Part shown: positions 9,118-19,420 of the stretch, one piece after another
Layout of the letters: every line of letters begins with the position of its first letter
Position numbering within the stretch: position 1 is the first letter of the stretch
Program-made: the position numbers and the translations under genes
Notes under the pieces: model-generated
Told to the model about the DNA's origin: nothing
The model's database searches: none
Seen by the model: only the letters and a program-made list of their open reading frames with translations
Source: Microbacterium sp. SZ1
GTDB lineage: Bacteria; Actinomycetota; Actinomycetes; Actinomycetales; Microbacteriaceae
DNA length: 64,000 bases
Reading direction: 5' to 3'
Assembly (NCBI RefSeq): GCF_002362255.1
Contig: NZ_LPVV01000038.1
Location: forward strand, 248,001-312,000

Positions 9118-10371
9118 TCAGCCACGAGTCTGCCCCGCTCCACGCGCCAGCCACTTCGTGCTGGTCAGCTCGGCGAGTCCCATGGGGCCGCGGGTGTGCA
9201 GCTTCTGCGTCGAGATGCCGACCTCGGCGCCGAAGCCGAACTCGCCGCCGTCGGTGAAGCGCGTCGACGTGTTCGCCATGACGACGGCGGAGTCCACCTC
9301 GGCGAGGAAGCGCTCGGCGTTGCGGGAGTCGGTCGTGACGATCGACTCCGTGTGCCCTGTGCTGTATCGGCGGATGTGCTCGAGCGCGTCGTCGAGGGTA
9401 TCGACGACCTTGATCGCGATGTCGAGGCTCAGGTACTCGGTGGCCCAGTCCTCCTCGGTCGCCGGGATGACGTTCGAGACGAGGCCGGCGACGATGTCAT
9501 CGCCGTGGATCGCGACGCCCTCGCTCTGCAGGGCGCTGGCGATCAGCGGCACGAGACGGGGGGCGGCCTGACGGTGCACGAGCACGGTCTCCACCGCGTT
9601 GCAGACGCTCGGACGCTGCACCTTCGCGTTCACCACGATGTCGCGCGCCCAGTCGTCCGGGGCGCTCTCGTCGAGCACGATGTGCACGTTGCCCGCGCCG
9701 GTCTCGATCACCGGCACGGTCGACTCGGTGACCACCGTCTCGATGAGCCCCGCGCTGCCCCGCGGCACGAGGACGTCGATGAATCCGCGGCCGTGCATGA
9801 GCGCCTTGGCGCCCTCGCGGCCGAAGTCGTCGACGGTCTGGATCGCCTCGGGCGTGATGCCGGCTCCGCTCAGGGCGTCGCGCATGACCTCGACCAGCAC
9901 GGTGTTGGAGTCTCGCGCCGCGCTGCCGCCTCGGAGCACGGCGGCGTTGCCCGACCGCAGAGCGAGTGCCGCGATGTCGACGGTCACGTTGGGGCGGGCT
10001 TCATAGATGGCGCCGACGACCCCGAAGGGCACACGGACCTGCTCGAGGGCGACGCCGTTCGGCATCCGATGCCCGCCGACGACGCGGCCGACCGGGTCGG
10101 GGAGCGCCGCGACCTCGCGCACGGCGGTGGCGAGGGCGGCGACGCGCTTCTGGTCGAGGCGCAGACGGTCGATCAGCGAGTCGCCGATTCCATCGGCCTG
10201 ACCACGCTCGATGTCGCGGGCGTTCGCGGCGATGATCGTTTCGGCGTTCGCCTCCAGGGCCGCGGCGATCGCTTCGAGCGCACGGGCCTTGTCATCACTG
10301 GTCAGCGCGGCGGTGGCGCGGGACGCCTCCTTGGCGCGCTCGAGACGCACCTGCGGGGTCTGGTCGGTCAT
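9118..10371 (-). CDS. proA: Glutamate-5-semialdehyde dehydrogenase (gamma-glutamyl phosphate reductase)
   Basis: Second enzyme of proline synthesis: it reduces gamma-glutamyl phosphate to glutamate semialdehyde with NADPH. The 417-residue aldehyde-dehydrogenase-fold protein carries the catalytic Cys in 'RPSVCNAVET' (around residue 256) and the conserved 'EARPNVTVDIAALALRSGNAAVLRGG' region. It follows proB by 9 nt on the same strand. A -10-like TAGACT overlapping the proB stop codon lies exactly 6 nt before the ATG, so proA may also have its own leaderless transcript. Confidence 0.98.
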   Translation of the reverse strand: MTDQTPQVRLERAKEASRATAALTSDDKARALEAIAAALEANAETIIAANARDIERGQADGIGDSLIDRLRLDQKRVAALATAVREVAALPDPVGRVVGGHRMPNGVALEQVRVPFGVVGAIYEARPNVTVDIAALALRSGNAAVLRGGSAARDSNTVLVEVMRDALSGAGITPEAIQTVDDFGREGAKALMHGRGFIDVLVPRGSAGLIETVVTESTVPVIETGAGNVHIVLDESAPDDWARDIVVNAKVQRPSVCNAVETVLVHRQAAPRLVPLIASALQSEGVAIHGDDIVAGLVSNVIPATEEDWATEYLSLDIAIKVVDTLDDALEHIRRYSTGHTESIVTTDSRNAERFLAEVDSAVVMANTSTRFTDGGEFGFGAEVGISTQKLHTRGPMGLAELTSTKWLARGAGQTRG

Positions 10372-10380
10372 CCGCCCAGT

Positions 10381-12737
<2,357 letters not shown>

Positions 12738-12995
12738 TCACTCAGCAGCGGCGACGATGTTGACGACCTTGCGGCCGCCCTTCGCGCCGAACTCGACCGC
12801 ACCGGCGGCCAGAGCGAACAGAGTGTCGTCACCACCGCGGCCGACGTTCACGCCCGGGTGGAAGTGGGTGCCGCGCTGACGGACGATGATCTCGCCGGCG
12901 AGGACCTGCTGACCGCCGAAGCGCTTGACGCCCAGTCGCTGTGCGTTGGAGTCACGACCGTTGCGGGTGGAGCTTGCGCCCTTTTTGTGTGCCAT
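12738..12995 (-). CDS. rpmA: 50S ribosomal protein L27
   Basis: Ribosomal protein bL27, whose N-terminal tail reaches the peptidyl-transferase centre. The 85-residue protein begins directly with '[15 protein letters not shown]', the mature type with no cleavable N-terminal extension like that of Firmicutes. The rest ('[24 protein letters not shown]') is canonical. It follows rplU by 18 nt, and a strong terminator follows its stop. Confidence 0.99.
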   Translation of the reverse strand: MAHKKGASSTRNGRDSNAQRLGVKRFGGQQVLAGEIIVRQRGTHFHPGVNVGRGGDDTLFALAAGAVEFGAKGGRKVVNIVAAAE

Positions 12996-13013
12996 GTCCT
13001 GGTCTCCTCGGTC

Positions 13014-13322
13014 TTACTTGATGCCGGTGATCTTGACGCGCGTGAGCTCCTGGCGGTGGCCCTGACGCTTCTTGTAGCCGGTCTTGTTCTTGTACTTCTG
13101 GATGACGATCTTCGGACCGCGGAGGTTGCCGAGCACCTCAGCCGTGACCTTGACCTTCGCGAGCTGGTCAGCGTCGGTGGTCACCGTGGCGCCGTCGACG
13201 AGCAGCACAGCGGCCAGCTCGATCTTCTCGCCCTGAGCAGCCTGAACACGGTCGAGCTGAACGATCGTGCCGACCTCGACCTTCTCCTGCCGCCCACCGG
13301 CGCGCACTACTGCGTAAACCAC
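13014..13322 (-). CDS. rplU: 50S ribosomal protein L21
   Basis: Ribosomal protein bL21, 102 residues, beginning '[18 protein letters not shown]' and ending '[12 protein letters not shown]'. The reading frame is open well upstream, but the family start corresponds to the GTG at 13322. The preceding sequence has only a weak ribosome-binding site. First gene of the rplU-rpmA unit, with a consensus-like promoter about 145 nt upstream. Confidence 0.98.
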   Translation of the reverse strand: MVYAVVRAGGRQEKVEVGTIVQLDRVQAAQGEKIELAAVLLVDGATVTTDADQLAKVKVTAEVLGNLRGPKIVIQKYKNKTGYKKRQGHRQELTRVKITGIK

Positions 13323-13467
13323 TTCATACCTGTTTCGTTGGGGAGCTCGGGGCTCCGAGAATCTCACGGGAAGACTGTTGCTTGCATGCGTCGCGGGGCG
13401 ACGGGTGCGGCTGCAAGACTTTCCGCTCCGACCGTCGAGGACGACGCGGCATGCGCACCAAGGGACT

Positions 13468-13496
13468 ACTTTACCGGATGCCGGACACTGAGGCAA
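13468..13496 (-). promoter_or_regulatory. Sigma-70-type promoter of rplU-rpmA
   Basis: On the minus strand TTGCCT (13491-13496) and TAAAGT (13468-13473) are separated by exactly 17 nt. Transcription would begin near 13461 and leave a leader of about 140 nt before rplU, long enough for L21 autoregulation, though I could not fold a defined structure by eye. Confidence 0.7.
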
Positions 13497-13522
13497 AACG
13501 CCAGGGGCAGCGTGTCCGGTCG

Positions 13523-13528
13523 TAGGCT
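13523..13528 (+). promoter_or_regulatory. Candidate -10 box, leaderless start of the DUF4031 gene
   Basis: TAGGCT placed exactly 6 nt before the ATG at 13535, with no ribosome-binding site in between. The geometry predicts a leaderless transcript. Confidence 0.5.
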
Positions 13529-13534
13529 GACGGG

Positions 13535-13804
13535 ATGACCATCCTCGTCGACGACCCCGTCTGGCCCGCCCACGGACGACTCTGGGCGCACCTGGTCAGC
13601 GACGAGAGCCTCGACGAGCTGCACGCGTTCGCGCGCGCCCAGGAACTGCCCCGTCGAGCCTTCGACCTCGACCACTACGACGTGCCGGAGGACGCGCTGC
13701 CGCGACTCATCGCCGCCGGCGCTCAGCACGTCGGCGGCAAGGAGCTGGTCACCCGGCTGATCGCGTCAGGACTCCGCGTCCGAGGACGCGACCGCACCCG
13801 CTGA
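13535..13804 (+). CDS. DUF4031 domain-containing protein
   Basis: An 89-residue protein with the DUF4031 pattern: '[22 protein letters not shown]' at the N-terminus, then '[11 protein letters not shown]' and a C-terminal '[13 protein letters not shown]'. Biochemical function is unknown. Conserved His, Asp and Trp residues suggest a small enzyme or nucleotide-binding protein. It is divergent from rplU and convergent with rne. Its last 39 bases overlap the 3' end of rne on the other strand. A -10 box 6 nt upstream suggests leaderless translation. Confidence 0.88.
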   Translation: MTILVDDPVWPAHGRLWAHLVSDESLDELHAFARAQELPRRAFDLDHYDVPEDALPRLIAAGAQHVGGKELVTRLIASGLRVRGRDRTR

Positions 13805-16258
13805 GTCGGAGTTCACCGACACCGGCGTGCCGGTGAGCGCGGCGGTCGTCACACGACGGCGTCCCCTGCCCTGCCCCGGCGCCTTCGGCTCAGGCAGGGC
13901 GTCGAGCACCGAGTCGAGCAGCTGCTCGGCCGGCGACTTGGGTCCCTTCCGCTCCGAACCGCGCTTCTTGCGGGGCTTCTTGGGGCGGTCCTGCGGCGCG
14001 GCATCGGTCGGGACCTCGGCCGGAGCATCGGAGACGACATCGGCGGCGGGAGCTCGCGTCGACGCGGCGATCTGCGCGAGCGCCGACTTGGCGCCCTCGG
14101 GGATGCTGTGGGTGGTCGCCGGTGCGGGGCTCTGACCCTGCCCGTTTCCGTTCCGCTGGCGACGGTTGTTCGACGACGTGCCGCCGTTGCCGTTTCCGTT
14201 GCCGTTCGAGCGGTGCTTGACGACGGGGTCGTGGTGAACGATGACACCGCGGCCGGCGCACACCTCGCACGCCTCGCTGAACGTCTCGAGCAGGCCGAGC
14301 CCGAGCTTCTTGCGGGTCATCTGCACGAGCCCGAGCGACGTGACCTCGGCGACCTGATGCTTCGTCCGGTCACGGCTCAGGCACTCGATCAGACGGCGCA
14401 GCACGAGGTCGCGGTTCGACTCGAGCACCATGTCGATGAAGTCGACGACGATGATGCCGCCGATGTCGCGCAGACGCAGCTGGCGGACGATCTCCTCGGC
14501 GGCCTCGAGGTTGTTCTTCGTGACCGTCTCCTCGAGGTTCCCGCCCGAGCCGACGAACTTGCCGGTGTTCACGTCGACGACGGTCATGGCCTCGGTGCGG
14601 TCGATGACCAGCGAGCCACCGGACGGCAGCCAGACCTTGCGGTCGAGCGCCTTCTCGATCTGCTCGGTGATGCGGAACGCGTCGAACGGGTCGACCTCGT
14701 CCTCGTAGGTCTCGACGCGCTCGAGCAGGTCGGGCGCGACGCTCTCGAGGTAGGCGCGGATCGTGCGCTGCGCGTCCTCACCCTGGATGAGCATCTTCGT
14801 GAAGTCCTCGTTGAAGACGTCGCGGACGATCTTGACCAGGAGGTCGGGCTCGGCGTGCAGGAGCGCGGGCGCCTGCTGGCTCTCGACCTGCTTGCGGATG
14901 TGCTCCCACTGCGTGGTGAGGCGCTGCACGTCGCGGGTCAGCTGCTCCTCCGTGGCGCCTTCGGCCGCCGTCCGGACGATGACGCCGGAGGACTCGGGCA
15001 GCACCTCTTTGAGGATGCGCTTGAGGCGCGCGCGCTCGTTGTCGGGAAGCTTGCGGCTGATGCCGTTCATCGACCCGCCCGGCACGTACACGAGGTACCG
15101 GCCCGGGAGCGAGATCTGGCTCGTGAGGCGCGCACCCTTGTGGCCGACCGGGTCCTTCGTGACCTGCACGAGGACGCGGTCGCCGGCCTTGAGCGCGAGT
15201 TCGATGCGACGCGGCTGGTTGCCGGTCTCGACGCCGTCCCAGTCGACCTCGCCGGAGTAGAGCACGGCGTTGCGCCCGCGGCCGATGTCGACGAACGCGG
15301 CCTCCATGCTCGGCAGCACGTTCTGCACGCGACCGAGGTAGACGTTGCCGATCAGCGATGCGTCCTGGTTGCGGGCGACGTAGTGCTCGACGAGAACGCC
15401 GTCTTCGAGGACGCCGATCTGGGTGCGGCCGTTCTTGGCCCGCACGACCATCTTGCGGTCGACGGACTCGCGACGCGCGAGGAACTCGGCCTCGGTGACC
15501 ACCGGACGACGTCGGCCCGCATCGCGGCCGTCACGGCGGCGCTGCTTCTTGGCCTCGAGTCGGGTCGATCCCTTGATCGCCTTCGGCTCGGTGATGTACT
15601 CGACGACGCGCTGACGCGGCTGACGGGGCTCGTCGCGCTGGTCGCCCTCATCGGACCCGCCGCGCCGACGACGACCACGACGACCGGAGGACGACTCGTC
15701 GCCGTCGCGGTCGAGATCGCGGTCTCGCCCCGGCCGCGCCGGGAGCGGCACGATCTCGGGAGCGTAGAAGTGCAGGCGCGTCGAGACCTGCGACACGAAC
15801 ACCTCGGGAAGAAGACCCAGCGAGACCGCCGTGACCGGGGCGGGCTTGGCCGGCTCCTCGGGCTTGGGCGCCTTGGTGGCAGGCTCTACGGCCTGTTCGG
15901 CGACGGGAGCCTCGTCGGCGGCGGGAGCCTCGTCTGCAGCGGGTGCCTCCTCGGCGGCCGGAGCCTCCTCGGCGGCCGGAGCCTCCTCTACAGCGGGTGT
16001 CTCCCCAGTAGCGGGAGCCTCCTCTGCAGCGGGTGCCTCCTCAGTCGCAGAAGCCTCCTCGACAGCAGGAGCCTCCTCAGAGGCAGGAGCCTCTTCAGCA
16101 GCAGCGGGCGCCCCGTCCATCTCGACCACCGTGTCCTCGGCGGGCGTCTCCTCCGCCGGCGACTCCTGGGGAGTCTCCGCGATCACTGCGGCTGACGCGT
16201 CAGCATCCGCAGCGAAGTCGAGGGTGGGGGCGTCGTGTTCATTGTTCTCGTCGGCCAT
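13766..16258 (-). CDS. rne: Ribonuclease E/G family protein
   Basis: Endoribonuclease for rRNA and tRNA maturation and mRNA decay, 830 residues. The first 150 or so residues are a low-complexity acidic tail with repeated E-E-A-P-A units. A basic region follows, then the S1 RNA-binding domain ('GNVYLGRVQNVLPSMEAAFVD'), the 'DVNTGKFVG' and 'IIVVDFIDM' catalytic-site motifs (Mg-binding Asp residues), and the zinc-link Cys pair in 'CEVCAGRG'. The C-terminus is a disordered basic/Gly-Asn-rich tail. This flanked-core layout is the actinobacterial RNase E arrangement. The ATG at 16258 was chosen because the downstream MADENNE fits the acidic tail and the open frame upstream is short. Confidence 0.96.
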   Translation of the reverse strand: MADENNEHDAPTLDFAADADASAAVIAETPQESPAEETPAEDTVVEMDGAPAAAEEAPASEEAPAVEEASATEEAPAAEEAPATGETPAVEEAPAAEEAPAAEEAPAADEAPAADEAPVAEQAVEPATKAPKPEEPAKPAPVTAVSLGLLPEVFVSQVSTRLHFYAPEIVPLPARPGRDRDLDRDGDESSSGRRGRRRRGGSDEGDQRDEPRQPRQRVVEYITEPKAIKGSTRLEAKKQRRRDGRDAGRRRPVVTEAEFLARRESVDRKMVVRAKNGRTQIGVLEDGVLVEHYVARNQDASLIGNVYLGRVQNVLPSMEAAFVDIGRGRNAVLYSGEVDWDGVETGNQPRRIELALKAGDRVLVQVTKDPVGHKGARLTSQISLPGRYLVYVPGGSMNGISRKLPDNERARLKRILKEVLPESSGVIVRTAAEGATEEQLTRDVQRLTTQWEHIRKQVESQQAPALLHAEPDLLVKIVRDVFNEDFTKMLIQGEDAQRTIRAYLESVAPDLLERVETYEDEVDPFDAFRITEQIEKALDRKVWLPSGGSLVIDRTEAMTVVDVNTGKFVGSGGNLEETVTKNNLEAAEEIVRQLRLRDIGGIIVVDFIDMVLESNRDLVLRRLIECLSRDRTKHQVAEVTSLGLVQMTRKKLGLGLLETFSEACEVCAGRGVIVHHDPVVKHRSNGNGNGNGGTSSNNRRQRNGNGQGQSPAPATTHSIPEGAKSALAQIAASTRAPAADVVSDAPAEVPTDAAPQDRPKKPRKKRGSERKGPKSPAEQLLDSVLDALPEPKAPGQGRGRRRVTTAALTGTPVSVNSDSAGAVASSDAES
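15850..16110. repeat. Degenerate in-frame repeats in the 5' part of rne
   Basis: About a dozen 15-bp units (and multiples) encoding E/D-E-A-P-A. Some adjacent copies are identical around 15950-15990, while others differ mainly at third codon positions. Tandem coding repeats of this kind can gain or lose copies without frameshift. Confidence 0.75.
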
Positions 16259-16434
16259 CTCTGGCGTACTCCTCGCGCGGTGCACCGGGTGCTCCGCGAA
16301 TTCTCATGCGACACCGGGGTGTCGCGAACTCATTCGGTGTGCGACCGGCTCTGGGCTCTGATCGCGAGGGGCATACGGCCCCGAAGTCTGCGTCGATGCG
16401 TGCTGCGACCGGGTCGAGCGGTGCATCACAGGCC

Positions 16435-16443
16435 ATTATCGCA
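16435..16443 (-). promoter_or_regulatory. Candidate extended -10 promoter of rne
   Basis: TGCGATAAT on the minus strand, matching an extended -10 box (TG-n-GATAAT). It would give an rne leader of about 170 nt. No good -35 is seen, which is usual for extended -10 promoters. The 290-bp rne/VKOR intergenic region holds this and the VKOR promoter and nothing else I can identify. Confidence 0.45.
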
Positions 16444-16533
16444 CCAAGTGGCCGCGAACGCGGCATCGACGGCCCCGCCCGCGTCGGAGTTCGATATTCT
16501 CCGGTCGCCTCACGCCCGATCCATAGCGACCGC

Positions 16534-16542
16534 TGTGATAAT
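16534..16542 (+). promoter_or_regulatory. Extended -10 promoter of the VKOR gene, leaderless
   Basis: TGTGATAAT ends exactly 6 nt before the ATG at 16549, so the transcript should begin at the start codon. No ribosome-binding site is present. Confidence 0.6.
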
Positions 16543-16548
16543 CCACAT

Positions 16549-17166
16549 ATGAGCGAGCAGCGCACCCGCCCCGTCGTCTACGCCGTCTGGCTGATCATCG
16601 CGAGCGTCGTCGGCTGGTTCGCCGCCTTCCAGCTCACGATCGACAAGTTCATCCAGTTGGAGAACCCCGACGCCGAGCTCAGCTGCAACGTCAGCGTGAT
16701 GATCCAGTGCGGAAAGAACCTCGGATCCTGGCAGGGAGAGATCTTCGGATTCCCCAACCCGCTGATCGGTCTGAGCCTCTGGATCGCTCCCCTGGTCGTC
16801 GGGGTCGCGATCCTCGCCGGTGCCCGATTCCCCCGGTGGTTCTGGGCCGCGTTCGGCGTCGGCGTCACGTTCGCCTTCGGCCTGGTCTGCTGGCTGATCT
16901 GGCAGAGCCTCTACGCTCCGAACCTCGGCGTGCTGTGCCCGTGGTGCATGCTCACGTGGTCGGTCACCATCCCGACGTTCTTCGCCACGATGGTGCACCT
17001 CACGCGCAACGGGACCTTCACCAGCAACGAGCGGGTCAAGGATCGAGCGAACAGCCTCATGGCCTGGGTGCCGCTGGCGACCATCCTCGCGTTCGCGATC
17101 ATCATCCTGCTCGCGCAGCTCCGCGGTCTCGACCTCCTCGGCGAGGTCATCGGCATGATCCTCTGA
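16549..17166 (+). CDS. Vitamin K epoxide reductase (VKOR) family membrane protein
   Basis: A 205-residue integral membrane quinone-linked oxidoreductase that in actinobacteria reoxidises a DsbA-like partner for disulfide formation in exported proteins. Four or five transmembrane helices are apparent. The conserved loop Cys pair is C46 and C54 ('SCNVSVMIQC') and the redox-active C-x-x-C is C130-P-W-C133. No thioredoxin-like partner is fused or adjacent. The ATG at 16549 follows a -10 box by 6 nt and lacks a ribosome-binding site. A strong hairpin closes the gene. Confidence 0.93.
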   Translation: MSEQRTRPVVYAVWLIIASVVGWFAAFQLTIDKFIQLENPDAELSCNVSVMIQCGKNLGSWQGEIFGFPNPLIGLSLWIAPLVVGVAILAGARFPRWFWAAFGVGVTFAFGLVCWLIWQSLYAPNLGVLCPWCMLTWSVTIPTFFATMVHLTRNGTFTSNERVKDRANSLMAWVPLATILAFAIIILLAQLRGLDLLGEVIGMIL

Positions 17167-17183
17167 TTCATCGCCTGACACGT

Positions 17184-17218
17184 CGAAGCCCGCCGCACCT
17201 GAGGTGCGGCGGGCTTCG
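17184..17218. terminator. Bidirectional hairpin terminator between VKOR gene and ndk
   Basis: A perfect 16-bp stem (17184-17199 with 17203-17218) and a 3-nt loop between two convergent genes. There is no T-tract on either side, so termination may rely on the very stable stem. Confidence 0.7.
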
Positions 17219-17230
17219 TCGTGCAAACCG

Positions 17231-17647
17231 TCAGTCGAACCAGATGTCGAGCTCGCGGGCCGCGGACTCCGGGCTGTCGGAGCCGTGCACGAGGTTCTGC
17301 TGCACCTTGAGGCCCCAATCGCGGCCGAAGTCGCCGCGGATCGTCCCGGGAGCTGCAGTGGTCGGGTCGGTCGTGCCGGCGAGCGAACGGAAGCCCTCGA
17401 TCACGCGGTTGCCTGCGAGGCGGATCGCGACCGACGGGCCGGAGAGCATGAACTCGAGCAGCGGCTCGTAGAACGGCTTGCCCTCGTGCTCGGCGTAGTG
17501 GGCGGCGAGGAGGTCGCGGTCGGGCTCGACGAGACGGATGTCGACGAGCGCGTAGCCCTTCGCTTCGATGCGCGCCAGGATCGCGCCGGTGAGGCCGCGG
17601 GCGACGCCGTCGGGCTTGACGAGGACGAGGGTTTCTTCGGTGGCCAT
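17231..17647 (-). CDS. ndk: Nucleoside-diphosphate kinase
   Basis: Transfers the gamma phosphate of ATP to NDPs through a phospho-histidine. The 138-residue protein has the catalytic H121 in 'NLVHGSDSPESA' and the canonical N-terminus 'ETLVLVKPDGVARG'. The ATG at 17647 is used. The open frame upstream is the tail of the DUF4233 gene read in another frame. It begins 1 nt after the DUF4233 gene stop, so it belongs to the ileS-folC-DUF4233-ndk unit. Confidence 0.98.
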   Translation of the reverse strand: MATEETLVLVKPDGVARGLTGAILARIEAKGYALVDIRLVEPDRDLLAAHYAEHEGKPFYEPLLEFMLSGPSVAIRLAGNRVIEGFRSLAGTTDPTTAAPGTIRGDFGRDWGLKVQQNLVHGSDSPESAARELDIWFD

Positions 17648-17648
17648 G

Positions 17649-18071
17649 TCATTCGCTCTCTGTGTGAGTCTCGGTGGCGGATCCGTCGGGGCGTCGTGCG
17701 TCCAATCGGGCCCCTCCGATGGTCGCATACGCCCACATGCCGCCGAAAATCAGCACGACGAGCAGGATGGCGGGGACGAGGATCGCCGACAGCGCGATGA
17801 CGGCCTGGATGACCCACCCGGCAGTGATCGCCCACGGCTTCGTGACCATGCCGGCCACCGCGAGGCAGGCGAGCCCGACGACGCCTCCTCCGACGATCCC
17901 CCACCACTGCGGGATGCCGGGTGGCAGCGTCTTGAGGCCGAAGATCGTGAGCCCCGCGAGGAACACCACGATCGACTCGAAGCCGAGCACGATCGGAGCG
18001 AGCTTCTGCACGAGGGTGCGCGGCGCGCGCGGCGGTCGGGACCGGCGCGCGGGCGAGGAATCGGCGCTCAT
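17649..18071 (-). CDS. DUF4233 domain-containing membrane protein
   Basis: A 140-residue protein with a basic N-terminal tail (about 25 residues) and four predicted transmembrane helices ('IVLGFESIVVFLAGLTIFGL', 'WGIVGGGVVGLACLAVAGM', 'AITAGWVIQAVIALSAILV', 'AILLVVLIFGGMWAYATI'). The family is actinobacterial and of unknown function, and it is typically found between folC and ndk as here. Its ATG overlaps the folC stop (ATGA), so the two are translationally coupled. Confidence 0.9.
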   Translation of the reverse strand: MSADSSPARRSRPPRAPRTLVQKLAPIVLGFESIVVFLAGLTIFGLKTLPPGIPQWWGIVGGGVVGLACLAVAGMVTKPWAITAGWVIQAVIALSAILVPAILLVVLIFGGMWAYATIGGARLDARRPDGSATETHTESE

Positions 18072-19420
18072 GCGCGCCACCCCGACTTCCAGTCCTCCTC
18101 CTCCGAGAGCGTGATCGCTTCGCCGGCCAGCACGACGGACCCGGCGATGACGACGGCTCGGCGGTCGGACGAGGCGGCCCACTCGCGCGCCGCATCCGCG
18201 GCATCCGCCAGCGACTCGTGCACGGTCGCGCGGCGTCCGGTCGCCTCGACGAGATCGGCGATGGCGTCGGCATCGCTGGCGCGATCCGACTCCGGCGCGG
18301 TCGCGAAGACGTGGGCTGCCGCCGGGGCGAGTTCGGCGACGATGCCCGCGGCATCCTTGTCGGCGAGGATGCCGAGCACGACGCCCCATTCGTCGAAGTC
18401 GAAGCTGTCGCCCATCGCCTGCACGAGCGCGCGGGCACCGTGCGGGTTGTGGGCGCCGTCGACGATCACCGTCGGAGAGATGCCGAGCAGCTGGAGCCGC
18501 CCGGGCGAAGTCGCTCCCTGGAGCCCCTCGGAGACGATGTCGTCGGCGATGCGCTGCTGCGCGCCGCCGATCAACGACTCCACGGCCGCGACGGCGAGGG
18601 CGGCGTTGTGCCCCTGATGCGCCCCGTACTGCGGCAGGTACTCCTCGACGTAGTTCCCCGCGAGGCCGCGGATCGTGATGAGCTGTCCTCCGACCGCGAG
18701 GTTCTGCTCGACGAGACCGAAGTCCGCACCCTCGAACGCGATCGACGCGCCGCGGTCCGCCGCCGCACGGCGCAGCACCTCGGCCGCGGCCTCGGACTGC
18801 TCGGCCGAGACGACGGCCGCGCCGTCCTTGATGATGCCCGCCTTGACCGTCGCGATCTCGGCGATCGTGTTCCCGAGCCTGTCGGCGTGGTCGATGTCGA
18901 TCGGGGTGAAGACCGCCACATCGCCGTCGGCCGTGTTCGTCGAGTCCCACTCGCCTCCCATGCCGACCTCCAGCACGAGCACGTCGACCGGCGCGTCGGC
19001 CACGGCGACGAAGGCGAGCACGGTGAGCAGCTCGAAGAACGTGAGCGGCTCCTCGCCCGCGGCCTCGAGCTCGGCGTCGACGATGCCGACGAACGGCTCG
19101 ATCTCGTCCCAGGCATCCGCCACGGCCTCGTCGGCGATGGGCTCGCCGTCGATCATGATCCGCTCGGTGAACCGCTCCAGATGAGGACTCGTGAAGAGCC
19201 CGGTGCGCAGCCCGTGGGCGCGCAGCAGACTCTCGATCATGCGCGCCGTCGACGTCTTGCCGTTGGTCCCGGTGATGTGCACGACGCGGTAGGTGCGCTG
19301 CGGGTCGTCGAGCAGCTCGAGCACACGAGCGGTGCGCTCCTTGCGCGGCTGCACCCAGCGTTCGCCGGCCCGGCTCAGCAGGGTCTCGTAGACGGCATCC
19401 GCCCGGTCACGAGCACTCAT
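18068..19420 (-). CDS. folC: Folylpolyglutamate synthase / dihydrofolate synthase
   Basis: Mur-ligase-fold enzyme that adds glutamate to dihydropteroate and folates. The 450-residue protein has the ATP-binding loop [10 protein letters not shown] at about residues 48-57, '[14 protein letters not shown]' and '[15 protein letters not shown]', all typical of FolC. It overlaps ileS upstream by 4 bp and the DUF4233 gene downstream by 4 bp, so the series is strongly coupled and probably controlled in part by the ileS T-box. Confidence 0.97.
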   Translation of the reverse strand: MSARDRADAVYETLLSRAGERWVQPRKERTARVLELLDDPQRTYRVVHITGTNGKTSTARMIESLLRAHGLRTGLFTSPHLERFTERIMIDGEPIADEAVADAWDEIEPFVGIVDAELEAAGEEPLTFFELLTVLAFVAVADAPVDVLVLEVGMGGEWDSTNTADGDVAVFTPIDIDHADRLGNTIAEIATVKAGIIKDGAAVVSAEQSEAAAEVLRRAAADRGASIAFEGADFGLVEQNLAVGGQLITIRGLAGNYVEEYLPQYGAHQGHNAALAVAAVESLIGGAQQRIADDIVSEGLQGATSPGRLQLLGISPTVIVDGAHNPHGARALVQAMGDSFDFDEWGVVLGILADKDAAGIVAELAPAAAHVFATAPESDRASDADAIADLVEATGRRATVHESLADAADAAREWAASSDRRAVVIAGSVVLAGEAITLSEEEDWKSGWRA

